A stretch of DNA of 18,112 nt from JAWLHJ01 sp040904945 (GTDB taxonomy: Bacteria; Gemmatimonadota; Gemmatimonadetes; Longimicrobiales; Gaopeijiaceae): assembly GCA_040904945.1 (NCBI GenBank), contig JBBDSM010000162.1:1-18112 (forward strand), written 5' to 3'. The stretch's first letter is position 1. Each line of letters opens with the position of its first letter. The position numbers and the translations under genes were made by a program. Of this stretch, positions 1 to 7,311 are shown one piece after another. The notes below the pieces were generated by a model. The model was not told the origin of the DNA. It made no database searches and saw only the letters and a list, made by a program, of their open reading frames with translations.

Positions 1-2
1 CC

Positions 3-446
3 TTTGCCATCGCCGCCGCCGGAGCCGTCGCGCTCGGCGCGTGCAGCGACGATCCGACCGGCCTCGAGGAGCATGCCGACCCGACCGGGGTCGAGCTCGA
101 GTTGAACGGTGTCGTGATCGCCTCCTACCAGGCCGGCCAGGGTTGGACCGGCGAGCTGGAGGTCCTGGAAGGCGAGGAGACCGCACACATCGAGGTGACC
201 TTCGTCGACGAGGACGGCGACCCCATCGAGTTGGACGATGACGTCTATCTCGAGGTCGAGATCGAAGACGAGGCCATCGCGGAGTTCGAGCAGGACACTC
301 CAGGTGAGTTCGGCGGGCACCTGCACGGTGTCGCCCAGGGCGAGACCGACGCCACCTTCAGGCTGATGCACGGCGCCGTCGGAAGTGGTCATGCCGACTT
401 CGAGACCACGTCGGTGCACGTGCACGTGGAGGTCCCGACGACCTGA
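3..446 (+). CDS. Lipoprotein, 5'-truncated, His-rich hypothetical
   Basis: The reading frame is open from the window edge, so the start codon lies upstream. The visible part begins inside a hydrophobic Ala-rich signal segment and runs into a lipobox, LGAC, with Cys encoded at 42-44, followed by SDDPTG. This predicts a lipoprotein anchored in the outer or periplasmic membrane. The mature part, about 134 residues, is very acidic in its middle (DEDGDPIELDDD) and has a His/Gly-rich C-terminal stretch (GGHLHG, LMHGAVGSGHADF, VHVHVEV). I recall similar short lipoproteins in Gemmatimonadota, but I know no assigned function. The His clusters could bind a metal; that is only an inference. A shorter frame starting at the TTG at 102 is possible on paper but would lose the lipobox, so the long frame is preferred. 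A strong hairpin follows the stop. Confidence 0.8.
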   Translation, partial: FAIAAAGAVALGACSDDPTGLEEHADPTGVELELNGVVIASYQAGQGWTGELEVLEGEETAHIEVTFVDEDGDPIELDDDVYLEVEIEDEAIAEFEQDTPGEFGGHLHGVAQGETDATFRLMHGAVGSGHADFETTSVHVHVEVPTT

Positions 447-465
447 CCGCCGCTGCACCTCGCGG

Positions 466-499
466 CGACCCCTCCGGTCCTCTCGGGCCGGAGGGGTCG
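466..499 (+). terminator. Hairpin terminator candidate after the first lipoprotein
   Basis: A perfect 12-bp stem (466-477 with 488-499, CGACCCCTCCGG and its complement) with a 10-nt loop starts 19 nt after the stop codon. There is no T-run after it, so its efficiency as an intrinsic terminator is uncertain; its position and strength are typical of a 3' end. Confidence 0.6.
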
Positions 500-541
500 G
501 TCGTGGGCGTCAGGAGCCGCACTGCCGGGCCGCGCCCATGG

Positions 542-573
542 AGCCCTCCGAGACCCTCCCGGGCCGGGGGGCT
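542..573 (+). terminator. Second hairpin in the same intergenic gap
   Basis: AGCCCTCC at 542-549 pairs with GGGGGGCT at 566-573 (8 bp, one G-U) and is followed by TT then CG. It may back up the stronger hairpin at 466-499. A further 6-bp hairpin, GTGAGC with GCTCAC, sits at 581-599, just upstream of the DoxX-like gene, and could be part of that gene's leader. Confidence 0.3.
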
Positions 574-663
574 TTCGTGTGTGAGCCCCTTTCGCTCACG
601 TCCGCCGTGGCTTATTTCAAGCATGAACGAGCAGCACGATTCCCCGAGCAGGAGGCTCAGGAC

Positions 664-1062
664 ATGAGCGCACTACCGACCGTAGGCCGGTACTTGTACG
701 CGATCCCGATGGCTGTTTTCGGTGTATTCCACTTCATGAACGGCAGCGCCATGGCGGGTATGGTACCCGTTCCGGGCGGTGTCTTCTGGGTCTATCTGAC
801 CGGCGCCGCGCTGATCGCGGCGGCCGTCTCCATCATCATCGGGTCGTACGCGGTACTGGCCACTCGGCTGCTGGCGCTCCTGCTCCTTACGTTCGCCGTC
901 ACCATCCACCTGATGGGCGTGGTCAACGCTCCCGATCAGGCTGCGATGCAGTCGTCCATGAGCAGCATGCTCAAAGACACGGCGCTCGCCGGTGGTGCCC
1001 TGGTGCTCTCGGGCATATTCGCTCGCGCGGAGACGGCGGAGGACCGGGCCCAGGCGACCTGA
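664..1062 (+). CDS. DoxX-like small integral membrane protein
   Basis: A 132-residue protein with four predicted transmembrane segments, at roughly residues 8-25, 39-59, 65-85 and 104-121. The first helix ends with FGVFHFMNG, the kind of Phe/His/Asn motif seen at the end of helix 1 in DoxX-family proteins. DoxX proteins are four-helix inner-membrane proteins linked in different bacteria to thiosulfate:quinone oxidation, redox stress or unknown roles, so the family does not give a reaction here. The start at 664 is chosen because a GGAGG (651-655) lies 8 nt upstream and the helix pattern begins right after it; the frame is open further upstream without a plausible start. The C-terminal tail is short and polar. 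It appears to be a single-gene unit, separated by hairpins from the lipoprotein before it. Confidence 0.75.
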   Translation: MSALPTVGRYLYAIPMAVFGVFHFMNGSAMAGMVPVPGGVFWVYLTGAALIAAAVSIIIGSYAVLATRLLALLLLTFAVTIHLMGVVNAPDQAAMQSSMSSMLKDTALAGGALVLSGIFARAETAEDRAQAT

Positions 1063-1109
1063 CGGCGCCGTCGGGCGGAGACGCACCGGAACGATCACCG
1101 GATGCGCGT

Positions 1110-1117
1110 TATCTTGG
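1110..1117 (+). promoter_or_regulatory. TAnCTTSG box, possible -10
   Basis: TATCTTGG, one of several TAnCTTSG boxes in the window that lie upstream of a start codon in the right orientation. It is about 70 nt before the ATG at 1187. No convincing -35 is seen. Confidence 0.35.
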
Positions 1118-1186
1118 TCACCGACACATACCTCCGCACTTGCCGTGGATGCGGCCCTGCCGCTCGAGGGTCGTGGACGAAGCCTC

Positions 1187-1942
1187 ATGACGATGGTCGA
1201 TTGGCTCCTCACGGAGCAGCTCATGGAGATCTTCCAGGAAGCCGGCGCCAAGCGCCCCGACCTGAACGCCACGCTTGTGCCGAGGAGCCCGCTCGGGGAG
1301 GAGGACGTCCTCGCCGGGGCGGGGGCCGTGGCCCGCATCGAGACGACGGACGGCTCGGTGCTGGTCGTGACGCCGCGCCGCATCCAGCGGGTACTCGACG
1401 AGCAGGGACTCGACCTCGTGCGCTTCGAGGACCTCGTGGGCTACGACTGGATCACGCCCGAGATGTCGGAGAAGGTCGAGCAGAAGGACGAGCACTGGGA
1501 CCGGCTCTACCTGTATCCACGGGAAGCGCCGCCGGTCACCCTCGACCACCTCGGCGAAGCGGTCTATCCGCTCATGACGTTCCTGGGTCGGGTGCTGGAG
1601 TTCCGCTCCGAGAAGATTTTGCGGCGCAAGCTCGACGACGACGTCGTGGAGCTGCTGGGTCGATGCCTGGCTGCGACCGCCCGCGGCCCGTTCTTCACCG
1701 ACCAGGAGCTCGCCGACCTGTTCCGGCGACGCCGCGAGACGATGGACATCGTGGCCGGCATGTGGCCGAAGGTGAATCTCGCCGCGCCCGAGGTGCTGGA
1801 CCTGTTGGAGCGGGTCGTGGAGGCCCTGCTCGAACGAGCCGACCGACACGCCGATGCGTGGGAGGAGTGGATCGGAGCGAAGCCCGCCAAGGTGGAGGTG
1901 ATGCTGGAGGTGTTCCGCCGGGTGTCGTCGGGGGAGGTATGA
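1187..1942 (+). CDS. Hypothetical cytoplasmic protein, possible PH-like N-terminal domain
   Basis: A 251-residue soluble protein with no signal peptide or membrane helix. I do not recognise the family. The N-terminal half has a segment, DGSVLVVTPRRIQRVLDEQG, followed by alternating hydrophobic strands up to about residue 110. This resembles the short beta-rich bacterial PH-like domains in which a 'TxxRI' turn follows a strand; that is a weak inference. The C-terminal half is helical, charged and Leu-rich (LLERVVEALLERADRHADAWEEW). The start is uncertain: ATG codons at 1187 and 1193 both precede the conserved-looking VDWLLTEQLMEIF and neither has a clear ribosome binding site. The gene lies between the DoxX-like gene and speA, 117 nt before the latter, and gives no functional hint by context. 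Confidence 0.7.
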   Translation: MTMVDWLLTEQLMEIFQEAGAKRPDLNATLVPRSPLGEEDVLAGAGAVARIETTDGSVLVVTPRRIQRVLDEQGLDLVRFEDLVGYDWITPEMSEKVEQKDEHWDRLYLYPREAPPVTLDHLGEAVYPLMTFLGRVLEFRSEKILRRKLDDDVVELLGRCLAATARGPFFTDQELADLFRRRRETMDIVAGMWPKVNLAAPEVLDLLERVVEALLERADRHADAWEEWIGAKPAKVEVMLEVFRRVSSGEV

Positions 1943-2059
1943 CACAGCGGTCCACCGCATGCGATATTGCACTCGCCGCAACACCTGTTTCGTAGAGCGT
2001 CGTGCTCGGGCCGCGCCATGTCCCGACGCCGGCGCGCCGCCGCGCGAGGATGAGTAGCG

Positions 2060-4042
2060 ATGAGCGATGTGGTCACGGTCGACGCCGAACGGTCGACGAA
2101 GTGGACGACGAGGGACGCCGCCGATACCTACCGATTCGAGGACTGGGGTGACGGGTACCTCGGGATCTCCGACGCGGGCACGCTCGTCGTGCGCCCCAAC
2201 GGGCCCGACGGCCAGTCGCTCGACATGCTCGAGATCATCGAGGGGCTCGAGACGAGGGGACTGACGGCTCCGGTCGTCCTCCGTTTTCCCGACCTGCTGC
2301 GTCATCGGATGACGAAGCTTCGCGACGCGTTCGCGAGCGCTATCGACGAGGTCGGATACGAGAACCGGTACTCGTGCGTCTACCCGATCAAGGTCAATCA
2401 GCAGCGCCAGCTCTGCGAGGCCGTGGTGCGCTTCGCCGAGGAGCTCGACTTCGGCATCGAAGTGGGCTCCAAGCCGGAACTCCTGGCCGGGCTCGCGCTG
2501 ACGGTGGGCCACAACTCGATGCCCCTCGTCTGCAACGGCTTCAAGGACGACGAGTTCATCGAGACCGTGATCCTCGCGGCGAAGATGGGCCGGAACGTGA
2601 TCCCCGTCGTGGAGCAGTTCCACGAGCTGGAGCTGCTCGTGAAGCAGGCCGAGGCGCATAACGTGCGGCCCAACATCGGCATTCGCGCGCGACTCGGTGC
2701 GGGGGGCATCGGGCGGTGGGCGACGTCGTCGGGGCTGCGCGGCAAGTTCGGCCTCTCCGTCAGTGAGGTGCTGCAGGCCGTCGATTATCTGAAGGAGCGC
2801 GACCTGCTCGACTCGCTCCGGCTTCTGCACTGCCACATCGGCTCGCAGATCTACGACATCCGGACCGTGAAGTACGCGGTGAGCGAGGTGACCCACCTGT
2901 ACACGGAGCTGGTCGAGCAGGGAGCCCCGATGGGGATGCTCGACCTGGGCGGCGGGCTCGGCGTGGACTACGACGGCACGCAGTCGGCGAGCCCGGCTTC
3001 GTCGAACTACACGGTGGAGCAGTACGCCCTCGACGTGGTGCACCGCATCAAGTCGATCTGCGACGACGCGGGGATCGCCCATCCGCACATCTTCTCGGAG
3101 TCGGGGAGGGCACTCGTGAGCCACTGCACCGCGATCGTGTGCGAGGCCGTGGCGAGCCGACGGCTCCCCGAGACCCCGAACCAGGCGCTGATGGAGCGGG
3201 CGCTCGGGGCGGACGACGTCCCCCAGCCGCTCCGTGATATACTCGATGCGTACCAGCGCATGGACGGAGACGACGCCGAGTCGCTCGATCCGCTGGAGCT
3301 GTTCAACGACGCCGCCCACGCCTTCGAAGAGGCGATGAGCCTCTTCAACCTCGGGTACATGGACATCGCGTCCCGCGCGGCGACCGAGGAGATGTACTGG
3401 TGCGTGGGGCGACGGGTCCTGGAGATGCTGCACGGTGAGGTGCCCGAGGAGCTCGCCGATCTCACGGCGACGTTCGCCGACCTCTACTTCGTGAACCTCA
3501 GCGTCTTCCAATCGCTCCTCGACTCCTGGGCGATCGACCAGCTCTTCCCCATCATGCCGATCCACCGGCTGCACGAGCGGCCCACGCGCTCCGGCGTTCT
3601 GGTGGATATCTCCTGTGATTCGGACGGCCGCATCGAGCAGTTCCCGTCCGCGGACGGACCCAAGGGCACGCTGGAGCTCCACGACCTGGTGCCGGCGCCC
3701 GAGGACGCCGACCAGGAGTTCGAGCCCTACTACCTGGGGGTCTTCCTCACCGGCGCGTACCAGGAGACGCTCGGAGACCTGCACAACCTGTTCGGTGACA
3801 CCCACGCGGTGCACGTCGTCATCGACGGCAAGAACGGGCGCTGGCGCATCGACGAAGTCGTCGAGGGCGATACCGTCCGCGAGGTATTGGGCTACGTTCA
3901 GTACGACGCCGACGTGATGCGCGAGGACCTGCGCAAAGACGCCGAGGAGGCACTGGCCGCGGGCCGCCTGACGCTCGCCGAGACCGTCAGCTTGAGGCGA
4001 TTCCTCGACGAGGGATTCCAGGGATACACGTACCTGGAGTAG
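2060..4042 (+). CDS. speA: Biosynthetic arginine decarboxylase
   Basis: Converts L-arginine to agmatine and CO2, the first step of the agmatine route to putrescine, using pyridoxal phosphate. The 660-residue length matches the SpeA family (about 630-660). Visible landmarks: the PLP-binding lysine in YPIKVNQQ (K111), the barrel motif HCHIGSQ (257-263), the phosphate-binding GGGLGVDYDG (297-306), SESGR near 350, and the second-domain CDSDG (C519, D520) with GAYQETLGDLHNLFGD (566-581). The family-typical helical insertion between barrel and C-terminal domain is present (about 370-470). The ATG at 2060 is supported by GAGGA at 2046-2050, 9 nt upstream. No agmatinase or agmatine deiminase gene is in the window, so the rest of the pathway must be elsewhere. 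Nothing is truncated and all key residues are in place. Confidence 0.97.
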   Translation: MSDVVTVDAERSTKWTTRDAADTYRFEDWGDGYLGISDAGTLVVRPNGPDGQSLDMLEIIEGLETRGLTAPVVLRFPDLLRHRMTKLRDAFASAIDEVGYENRYSCVYPIKVNQQRQLCEAVVRFAEELDFGIEVGSKPELLAGLALTVGHNSMPLVCNGFKDDEFIETVILAAKMGRNVIPVVEQFHELELLVKQAEAHNVRPNIGIRARLGAGGIGRWATSSGLRGKFGLSVSEVLQAVDYLKERDLLDSLRLLHCHIGSQIYDIRTVKYAVSEVTHLYTELVEQGAPMGMLDLGGGLGVDYDGTQSASPASSNYTVEQYALDVVHRIKSICDDAGIAHPHIFSESGRALVSHCTAIVCEAVASRRLPETPNQALMERALGADDVPQPLRDILDAYQRMDGDDAESLDPLELFNDAAHAFEEAMSLFNLGYMDIASRAATEEMYWCVGRRVLEMLHGEVPEELADLTATFADLYFVNLSVFQSLLDSWAIDQLFPIMPIHRLHERPTRSGVLVDISCDSDGRIEQFPSADGPKGTLELHDLVPAPEDADQEFEPYYLGVFLTGAYQETLGDLHNLFGDTHAVHVVIDGKNGRWRIDEVVEGDTVREVLGYVQYDADVMREDLRKDAEEALAAGRLTLAETVSLRRFLDEGFQGYTYLE

Positions 4043-4107
4043 CCGGAGGCCGCGCCCCAGTGACCTCGCAGCGTGCGAGGGCACACGGTGGAACGCGGCC
4101 TGTCCGG
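4043..4107 (+). terminator. Branched hairpin after speA
   Basis: Directly after the stop codon AGGCCGCG (4047-4054) pairs with CGCGGCCT (4094-4101), flanked by CCGG on both sides (4043-4046 and 4104-4107). Inside it sits a perfect 7-bp hairpin, CCTCGCA-GCG-TGCGAGG (4064-4080). There is no T-run. It is probably the 3' end structure of the speA transcript. Confidence 0.45.
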
Positions 4108-4157
4108 GCCCAGCGCCTGCTGGCGTCAGGACACCAAGTCAACGGGCGGCAAGAACT

Positions 4158-4165
4158 TACGTTTG
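4158..4165 (+). promoter_or_regulatory. TACGTTTG, possible -10 box
   Basis: TACGTTTG lies 66 nt before the lipoprotein ATG at 4232. It matches the TAnnTTTG form known for Bacteroidota primary-sigma promoters and also the TAnnnT core of a general -10. No clear -35 is visible. Confidence 0.35.
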
Positions 4166-4231
4166 CTGGTCCGGATGTTGCTGGGTGAGTGCCCGGCCGA
4201 GAGACGCACATTCTGAACGAGGACGAGACCG

Positions 4232-4843
4232 ATGAACCGGATTCATGTTCGAGGCGTGGCGCTCGCCATGCTGGTGGCTGTGACCGCGTGTGGTGACAGT
4301 GCGACGGAAGTGGTGGGAGATCTGAGCCAGGCCGAAGCGGAGGCGCTGGCGGAGGTCGTGGGCTCGACGGTGTTTTCCTCCACCACCAGCGAGATGCCGG
4401 GCGCGCAGGGCGCTCCCGCGCGGACCCCGATCAGTGGCTCGGAGTCCGTGAGCGCGACCGTACCGTGCGAGCTCGGGGGGACCGTCGGCGTGGACGGTAG
4501 CCTCGAGTATTCCGGTGACACGGAGACCGTAATCAACGCCACCTTCGGGCTCACGCAGGTGCACAACGGGTGCGTGGCCGAGTCTCAGGACGGCATCCGC
4601 TTCACCCTCGACGGCGCTCCGGACGTGACCTCGAACGTCTCGATGACGGTGGGCGAGAACGAGCTCTCCATGGAGGGCACCTACGGGGGTGCGGTCGACT
4701 GGAGCACCGACGGGCGCGAGGGGACCTGCTCCCTGGACGTCAGCCTCTCGGTGGACATGAGCGGCATGGCGGAGTCCGGATCGGTTTCGATGTCGGGCAC
4801 GGTCTGCGGCGTGACCTTCCAGAGGTCCGTCACCGTCGGCTGA
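4232..4843 (+). CDS. Hypothetical lipoprotein with four extra cysteines
   Basis: A 203-residue protein with a short signal peptide and the lipobox VTAC (Cys at residue 20), so it is predicted to be lipidated and exported. The mature part is rich in Ser, Thr, Gly and Val in alternating patterns (VSMTVGENELSMEGTYGG), suggesting a beta-sandwich or small beta-barrel. Four more Cys residues (in VPCEL, NGCVA, GTCSL and TVCGV) could form two disulphides. I do not recognise the family. The ATG at 4232 has GAGGA (4219-4223) 8 nt upstream. It appears monocistronic: a possible -10 box lies about 66 nt upstream and a very strong hairpin follows 33 nt after the stop. Confidence 0.8.
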   Translation: MNRIHVRGVALAMLVAVTACGDSATEVVGDLSQAEAEALAEVVGSTVFSSTTSEMPGAQGAPARTPISGSESVSATVPCELGGTVGVDGSLEYSGDTETVINATFGLTQVHNGCVAESQDGIRFTLDGAPDVTSNVSMTVGENELSMEGTYGGAVDWSTDGREGTCSLDVSLSVDMSGMAESGSVSMSGTVCGVTFQRSVTVG

Positions 4844-4876
4844 CCTCCGCTGGAGCCTGCCTCCGGTAGCTGCAGG

Positions 4877-4916
4877 GCACGAAGCCCCCGTCACTTCCGT
4901 GGCGGGGGCTTCGTGC
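4877..4916 (+). terminator. Strong hairpin terminator after the lipoprotein
   Basis: A perfect 14-bp stem (GCACGAAGCCCCCG at 4877-4890 with 4903-4916) extends by TCAC/GTGG (one G-T pair) to 18 bp around the loop TTCC (4895-4898). It is not followed by a T-run, like the other strong hairpins of the window. Confidence 0.7.
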
Positions 4917-4958
4917 ATCCGGGCTGGCCGGACCCTCCCGCGTCAGGGGGCTCGGGCC

Positions 4959-4966
4959 TACCTTCG
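4959..4966 (+). promoter_or_regulatory. TAnCTTSG box, possible -10
   Basis: TACCTTCG begins 40 nt before the ATG at 4999 of the DUF1028 gene and just after the terminator hairpin of the previous gene, which is where a promoter is expected. No clear -35. Confidence 0.4.
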
Positions 4967-4998
4967 CGGACATCGATCCTCCAGACAGGTCCGTGTCC

Positions 4999-6123
4999 AT
5001 GACGCTCGCTCACTCGTTCGCCGCCGTGCTCCGGTCCGACCACTCCCGCTTCGGTGAACGGTCGGGGCTGCTTCTCACTACGCTTCTTTTGGCCGCGGGC
5101 CTTCTCGCCCTGCCGTTTTCCGGCGCGGCGCAGGAGCCCGTCCAGTGGGGCGCTGACCTCGAGTTCCACACCTTCTCCATCGTGGGGGTCGATCCCGAGA
5201 CGGGTGAGGCCGGCGCCGCGGTGACGACCCGCAACGCGTGCGTCGGCAACGGTGTGCCGTGGGTGCGCGTGGGCGTGGGTGCGGTGGCCACCCAGGCCTC
5301 CACCCGGACCCAGTACGGGCATGAGTTGCTGGACATGATCGCCGAGGGCACGAGTCCATCGGAAGCACTCGCGGCGGCGTTGGCCACCGACGAGAACGTC
5401 GAGAGCCGGCAGGTGGGCGTCATCGCTCTCGACGGACGGAGCGCCCAGCACACGGGGAGCCGCCCGGGCCCCTGGGCGGGTCATCGGGCCGGGCCGAACT
5501 ACGCCACCCAGGGGAACGTGCTGGTCGGCCCCGAGGTGCTCGGGGCGGTGGCGACGTCGTTCGAGGCGACCGCCGGATCCGGGCTGCACCTCGCCGATCG
5601 GCTCATCGCGGCCATGGAAGCCGGTCAGGCGGCCGGGGGAGATCGGCGTTCCGGGCGCATGCAGTCCGCCGCCGTCATCGTCGCTGACCCGCGCGATGGA
5701 ATGGCGCGGCGGGACGACGGCCAGACCGTGCACGTGAACATCTGCGAGCACCCGGAGCCCGTGGGTGAGATGCGCCGCGTGTACGACGCGATCTCGGGGA
5801 AGCTCGGCTACCGCACGCTTCAGCAGCAGGCGGGGTCCGACGTGTGGCAGGTGAAGCTCATCATGCATGCCCTCGGCCACTACCGGCCGGAGGCCGAGAC
5901 CCTCGAGCGGGAAGACGGTTGGCAGGTCTACGGCGACGACATCGCCGCTGCGGTCGACGCGTTCCGCGGGGAGCGGGGACTCTCGAACAGCGAGTCCGGC
6001 GGAAGCCCCCCCGGGCTCGTGGACGAGGCGGCCGTCGAAGCGATGTGGGCGGCGCTCACCGAGGCCGGCATGGCCGAGGAGATGCGCCAAGCGATCCGCG
6101 AGCTGACCTGGGTCAGGCGGTAG
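4999..6123 (+). CDS. Secreted DUF1028 family protein with C-terminal peptidoglycan-binding-like domain
   Basis: A 374-residue protein. A long N-terminal region (residues 1-20) precedes a hydrophobic core and a probable signal-peptidase site at GAA|QEP (about residue 44), so the protein is exported. The DUF1028 domain (about 55-250) is recognisable from the start (FHTFSIVGVDPETGEAGAAV), the segment VPWVRVGVGAVATQA, and later GNVLVGPEVLGAVATSFE. DUF1028 proteins look like Ntn-type hydrolases, but their substrate is not established. The region about 280-370 resembles the putative peptidoglycan-binding domain often fused to DUF1028. The start is ATG 4999, with AGGT at 4987-4990 eight nt before; a GTG at 4993 in the same frame is the alternative and adds two residues. 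It converges on the DUF3052 gene with a 13-nt gap. Confidence 0.88.
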   Translation: MTLAHSFAAVLRSDHSRFGERSGLLLTTLLLAAGLLALPFSGAAQEPVQWGADLEFHTFSIVGVDPETGEAGAAVTTRNACVGNGVPWVRVGVGAVATQASTRTQYGHELLDMIAEGTSPSEALAAALATDENVESRQVGVIALDGRSAQHTGSRPGPWAGHRAGPNYATQGNVLVGPEVLGAVATSFEATAGSGLHLADRLIAAMEAGQAAGGDRRSGRMQSAAVIVADPRDGMARRDDGQTVHVNICEHPEPVGEMRRVYDAISGKLGYRTLQQQAGSDVWQVKLIMHALGHYRPEAETLEREDGWQVYGDDIAAAVDAFRGERGLSNSESGGSPPGLVDEAAVEAMWAALTEAGMAEEMRQAIRELTWVRR

Positions 6124-6132
6124 GCTCGCGGT

Positions 6133-6153
6133 GGGCTCAGCCGCGTCGAGCCC
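6133..6153. terminator. Hairpin at convergent gene ends
   Basis: GGGCTC (6133-6138) pairs with GAGCCC (6148-6153) around a 9-nt loop. It spans the 3' end of the minus-strand DUF3052 gene, 10 nt after the stop of the DUF1028 gene, and could act on transcripts from both sides. It is short and has no T-run. Confidence 0.3.
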
Positions 6154-6547
6154 GCGGGATCACGAACTTCAGCCCCGACCAGGTCTCGTCCACGGCGCAG
6201 ACCTTGATGTCCACCAGGCCGGCACCGAGCCCGGCGTCGCGGACCACGTTCCCGTTGACGTCGGTCTCGACGCCGGACGCCTTCTTCGGCCATGACACCC
6301 AGATCATCCCGGTCGGGGTGATCTGGAGCCGTAGCTTGGTGAGGCGGTCCTGCAGCCCGTCGGCCTCCGTCACGAAGACGTGCACGAAGTCGAGCGGACC
6401 CCGCTGTCTGGACCCGAAATCGACGTCGCCGGGGAGGCCGGCCATCAGGTCACCGTAGTCGTCGGGCGGATCGAGGGCCTGGCAGGCCATCCCCGGCCTC
6501 AGCCCGAGCTTCTTGAAAAGTGGCGTGCCGGAATAACCTGCGGGCAT
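6137..6547 (-). CDS. DUF3052 domain-containing protein
   Basis: A 136-residue soluble protein, the usual size for the family. The N-terminal signature GYSGTPLFKKLGLRPGM and the C-terminal block IWVSWPKKASG ... TWSGLKFVIP, with VNGNVVRDAGLGAGLVD between, match DUF3052. The biochemical function of this family is unknown to me. The start at 6547 (MPAGYSG) is chosen because the conserved GYSGTPL block begins three residues later and GGAG lies at 6553-6556, 5 nt upstream on the minus strand; an in-frame ATG 14 codons earlier gives a non-conserved extension and is less likely. Its promoter may be the TTGCCG/TAGGTT pair at 6593-6620. The gene faces the DUF1028 gene tail to tail and is divergent from the following lipoprotein. 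Confidence 0.88.
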   Translation of the reverse strand: MPAGYSGTPLFKKLGLRPGMACQALDPPDDYGDLMAGLPGDVDFGSRQRGPLDFVHVFVTEADGLQDRLTKLRLQITPTGMIWVSWPKKASGVETDVNGNVVRDAGLGAGLVDIKVCAVDETWSGLKFVIPRARRG

Positions 6548-6592
6548 GACGTCTCCGGTGGATGCGGCGCACAGCCGCGGAACGTCCAACCC

Positions 6593-6620
6593 AACCTAGG
6601 CCCTCCGGGGATCGCGGCAA
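6593..6620 (-). promoter_or_regulatory. Candidate promoter of the DUF3052 gene
   Basis: On the minus strand, TTGCCG (6620-6615) and TAGGTT (6598-6593) are 16 nt apart, about 46 nt before the start codon. The -10 continues as TAGGTTGG, similar to the other TAnCTTSG boxes. Confidence 0.4.
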
Positions 6621-6647
6621 GCCGGGGCGCTGCGGACCCATGATCGC

Positions 6648-6677
6648 TTGACGGCGGGTAGCGCGCGCCCGCACGAT
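6648..6677 (+). promoter_or_regulatory. Candidate promoter of the second small lipoprotein
   Basis: TTGACG (6648-6653), five of six to the -35 consensus, is followed after 18 nt by CACGAT (6672-6677), a poor -10. The ATG at 6712 is about 28 nt after the expected start point. Confidence 0.3.
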
Positions 6678-6711
6678 GGCTCCTACGTCTTCGACCCAGG
6701 GGCTGCTAGCC

Positions 6712-7311
6712 ATGGACACATCGATTGCTCGCTGTACTGCCGTTGCCTTGCTTTGTCTCGCGTGGGCCTGCGGTGGCGCTGCGGAAGATGCGGACGAGAC
6801 CGCTACGGCCGCGTCGGTTCAGGACCAGTTCTTCGCGCAACTCGAGTCGATGTGCGGCCAGGCCTTCGAGGGCGAGGCGACGCGGGTCTCCGGCGATGGA
6901 TTCGAGGGCCGCATGGTCATGCACGTGCGCCGCTGCTCCCCCGATGAGATCCAGATTCCCCTGCACGTCGGAGAGGACCGCTCGCGGACCTGGATCGTGA
7001 CGCGCCAGGATACGGGTCTTCGGCTCAAGCACGATCATCGTCACGAGGACGGGTCGGAGGACGCGGTCACGCAGTACGGTGGAGATACCCGCGACAACGG
7101 GACGGCCACGACGCAGGCGTTCCCGGCCGACGCGTTCACCGCCGAGCTGCTTCCGGAGGCGGCGACCAACGTCTGGTCGCTCACCGTCGAGCCGGGTGAG
7201 CGGCTCACCTACCACCTGACCCGTCACGGCGAGGCGCGCGCGACGTTCACGTTCGATCTGAGCCGGACCGTGGAGGCGCCGCCCGCGCCCTGGGGATACG
7301 AGGGGAGTTAG
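6712..7311 (+). CDS. Hypothetical lipoprotein
   Basis: A 199-residue protein with signal peptide and lipobox LAWAC (Cys at residue 20), followed by GGAAEDADE, a typical flexible tether. The mature domain has HVRRCSPDEIQIPLHVGEDRSRTW, LRLKHDHRHEDGSEDAVTQYGGDT and a C-terminal beta-rich part ending in APPAPWGYEGS. The His/Asp stretch KHDHRHEDGSED is notable and might bind metal (inference). I have the impression that close relatives of this domain exist in several phyla as uncharacterised exported proteins, but I cannot name the family. The start is the ATG at 6712, directly before the signal peptide; an upstream ATG at 6676 would put 12 polar residues before it. Its TAG stop overlaps the TAA of the opposing gene, so the two transcripts must run into each other. 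Confidence 0.8.
   Translation: MDTSIARCTAVALLCLAWACGGAAEDADETATAASVQDQFFAQLESMCGQAFEGEATRVSGDGFEGRMVMHVRRCSPDEIQIPLHVGEDRSRTWIVTRQDTGLRLKHDHRHEDGSEDAVTQYGGDTRDNGTATTQAFPADAFTAELLPEAATNVWSLTVEPGERLTYHLTRHGEARATFTFDLSRTVEAPPAPWGYEGS

Noticed and set aside
385..663. N-terminal extension of the DoxX-like protein by 93 codons
   Set aside because: It overlaps the preceding lipoprotein gene and two hairpins, has Arg/Pro-rich non-coding character, and a strong GGAGG marks the start at 664.
2060..4042. A speA-associated polyamine operon
   Set aside because: Neither neighbour resembles agmatinase, agmatine deiminase or a polyamine transporter, so speA stands alone here.
1118..4084. A 988-codon open frame on the minus strand, antisense to speA and the gene before it
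   Set aside because: It is a GC-rich shadow frame: Arg/His/Val/Glu-rich composition, no family resemblance, and it lies opposite a clearly recognised SpeA.
6332..6339. TAGCTTGG as a promoter box on the plus strand
   Set aside because: It is inside the DUF3052 gene, antisense, with no start codon of a real gene downstream; taken as a chance match.
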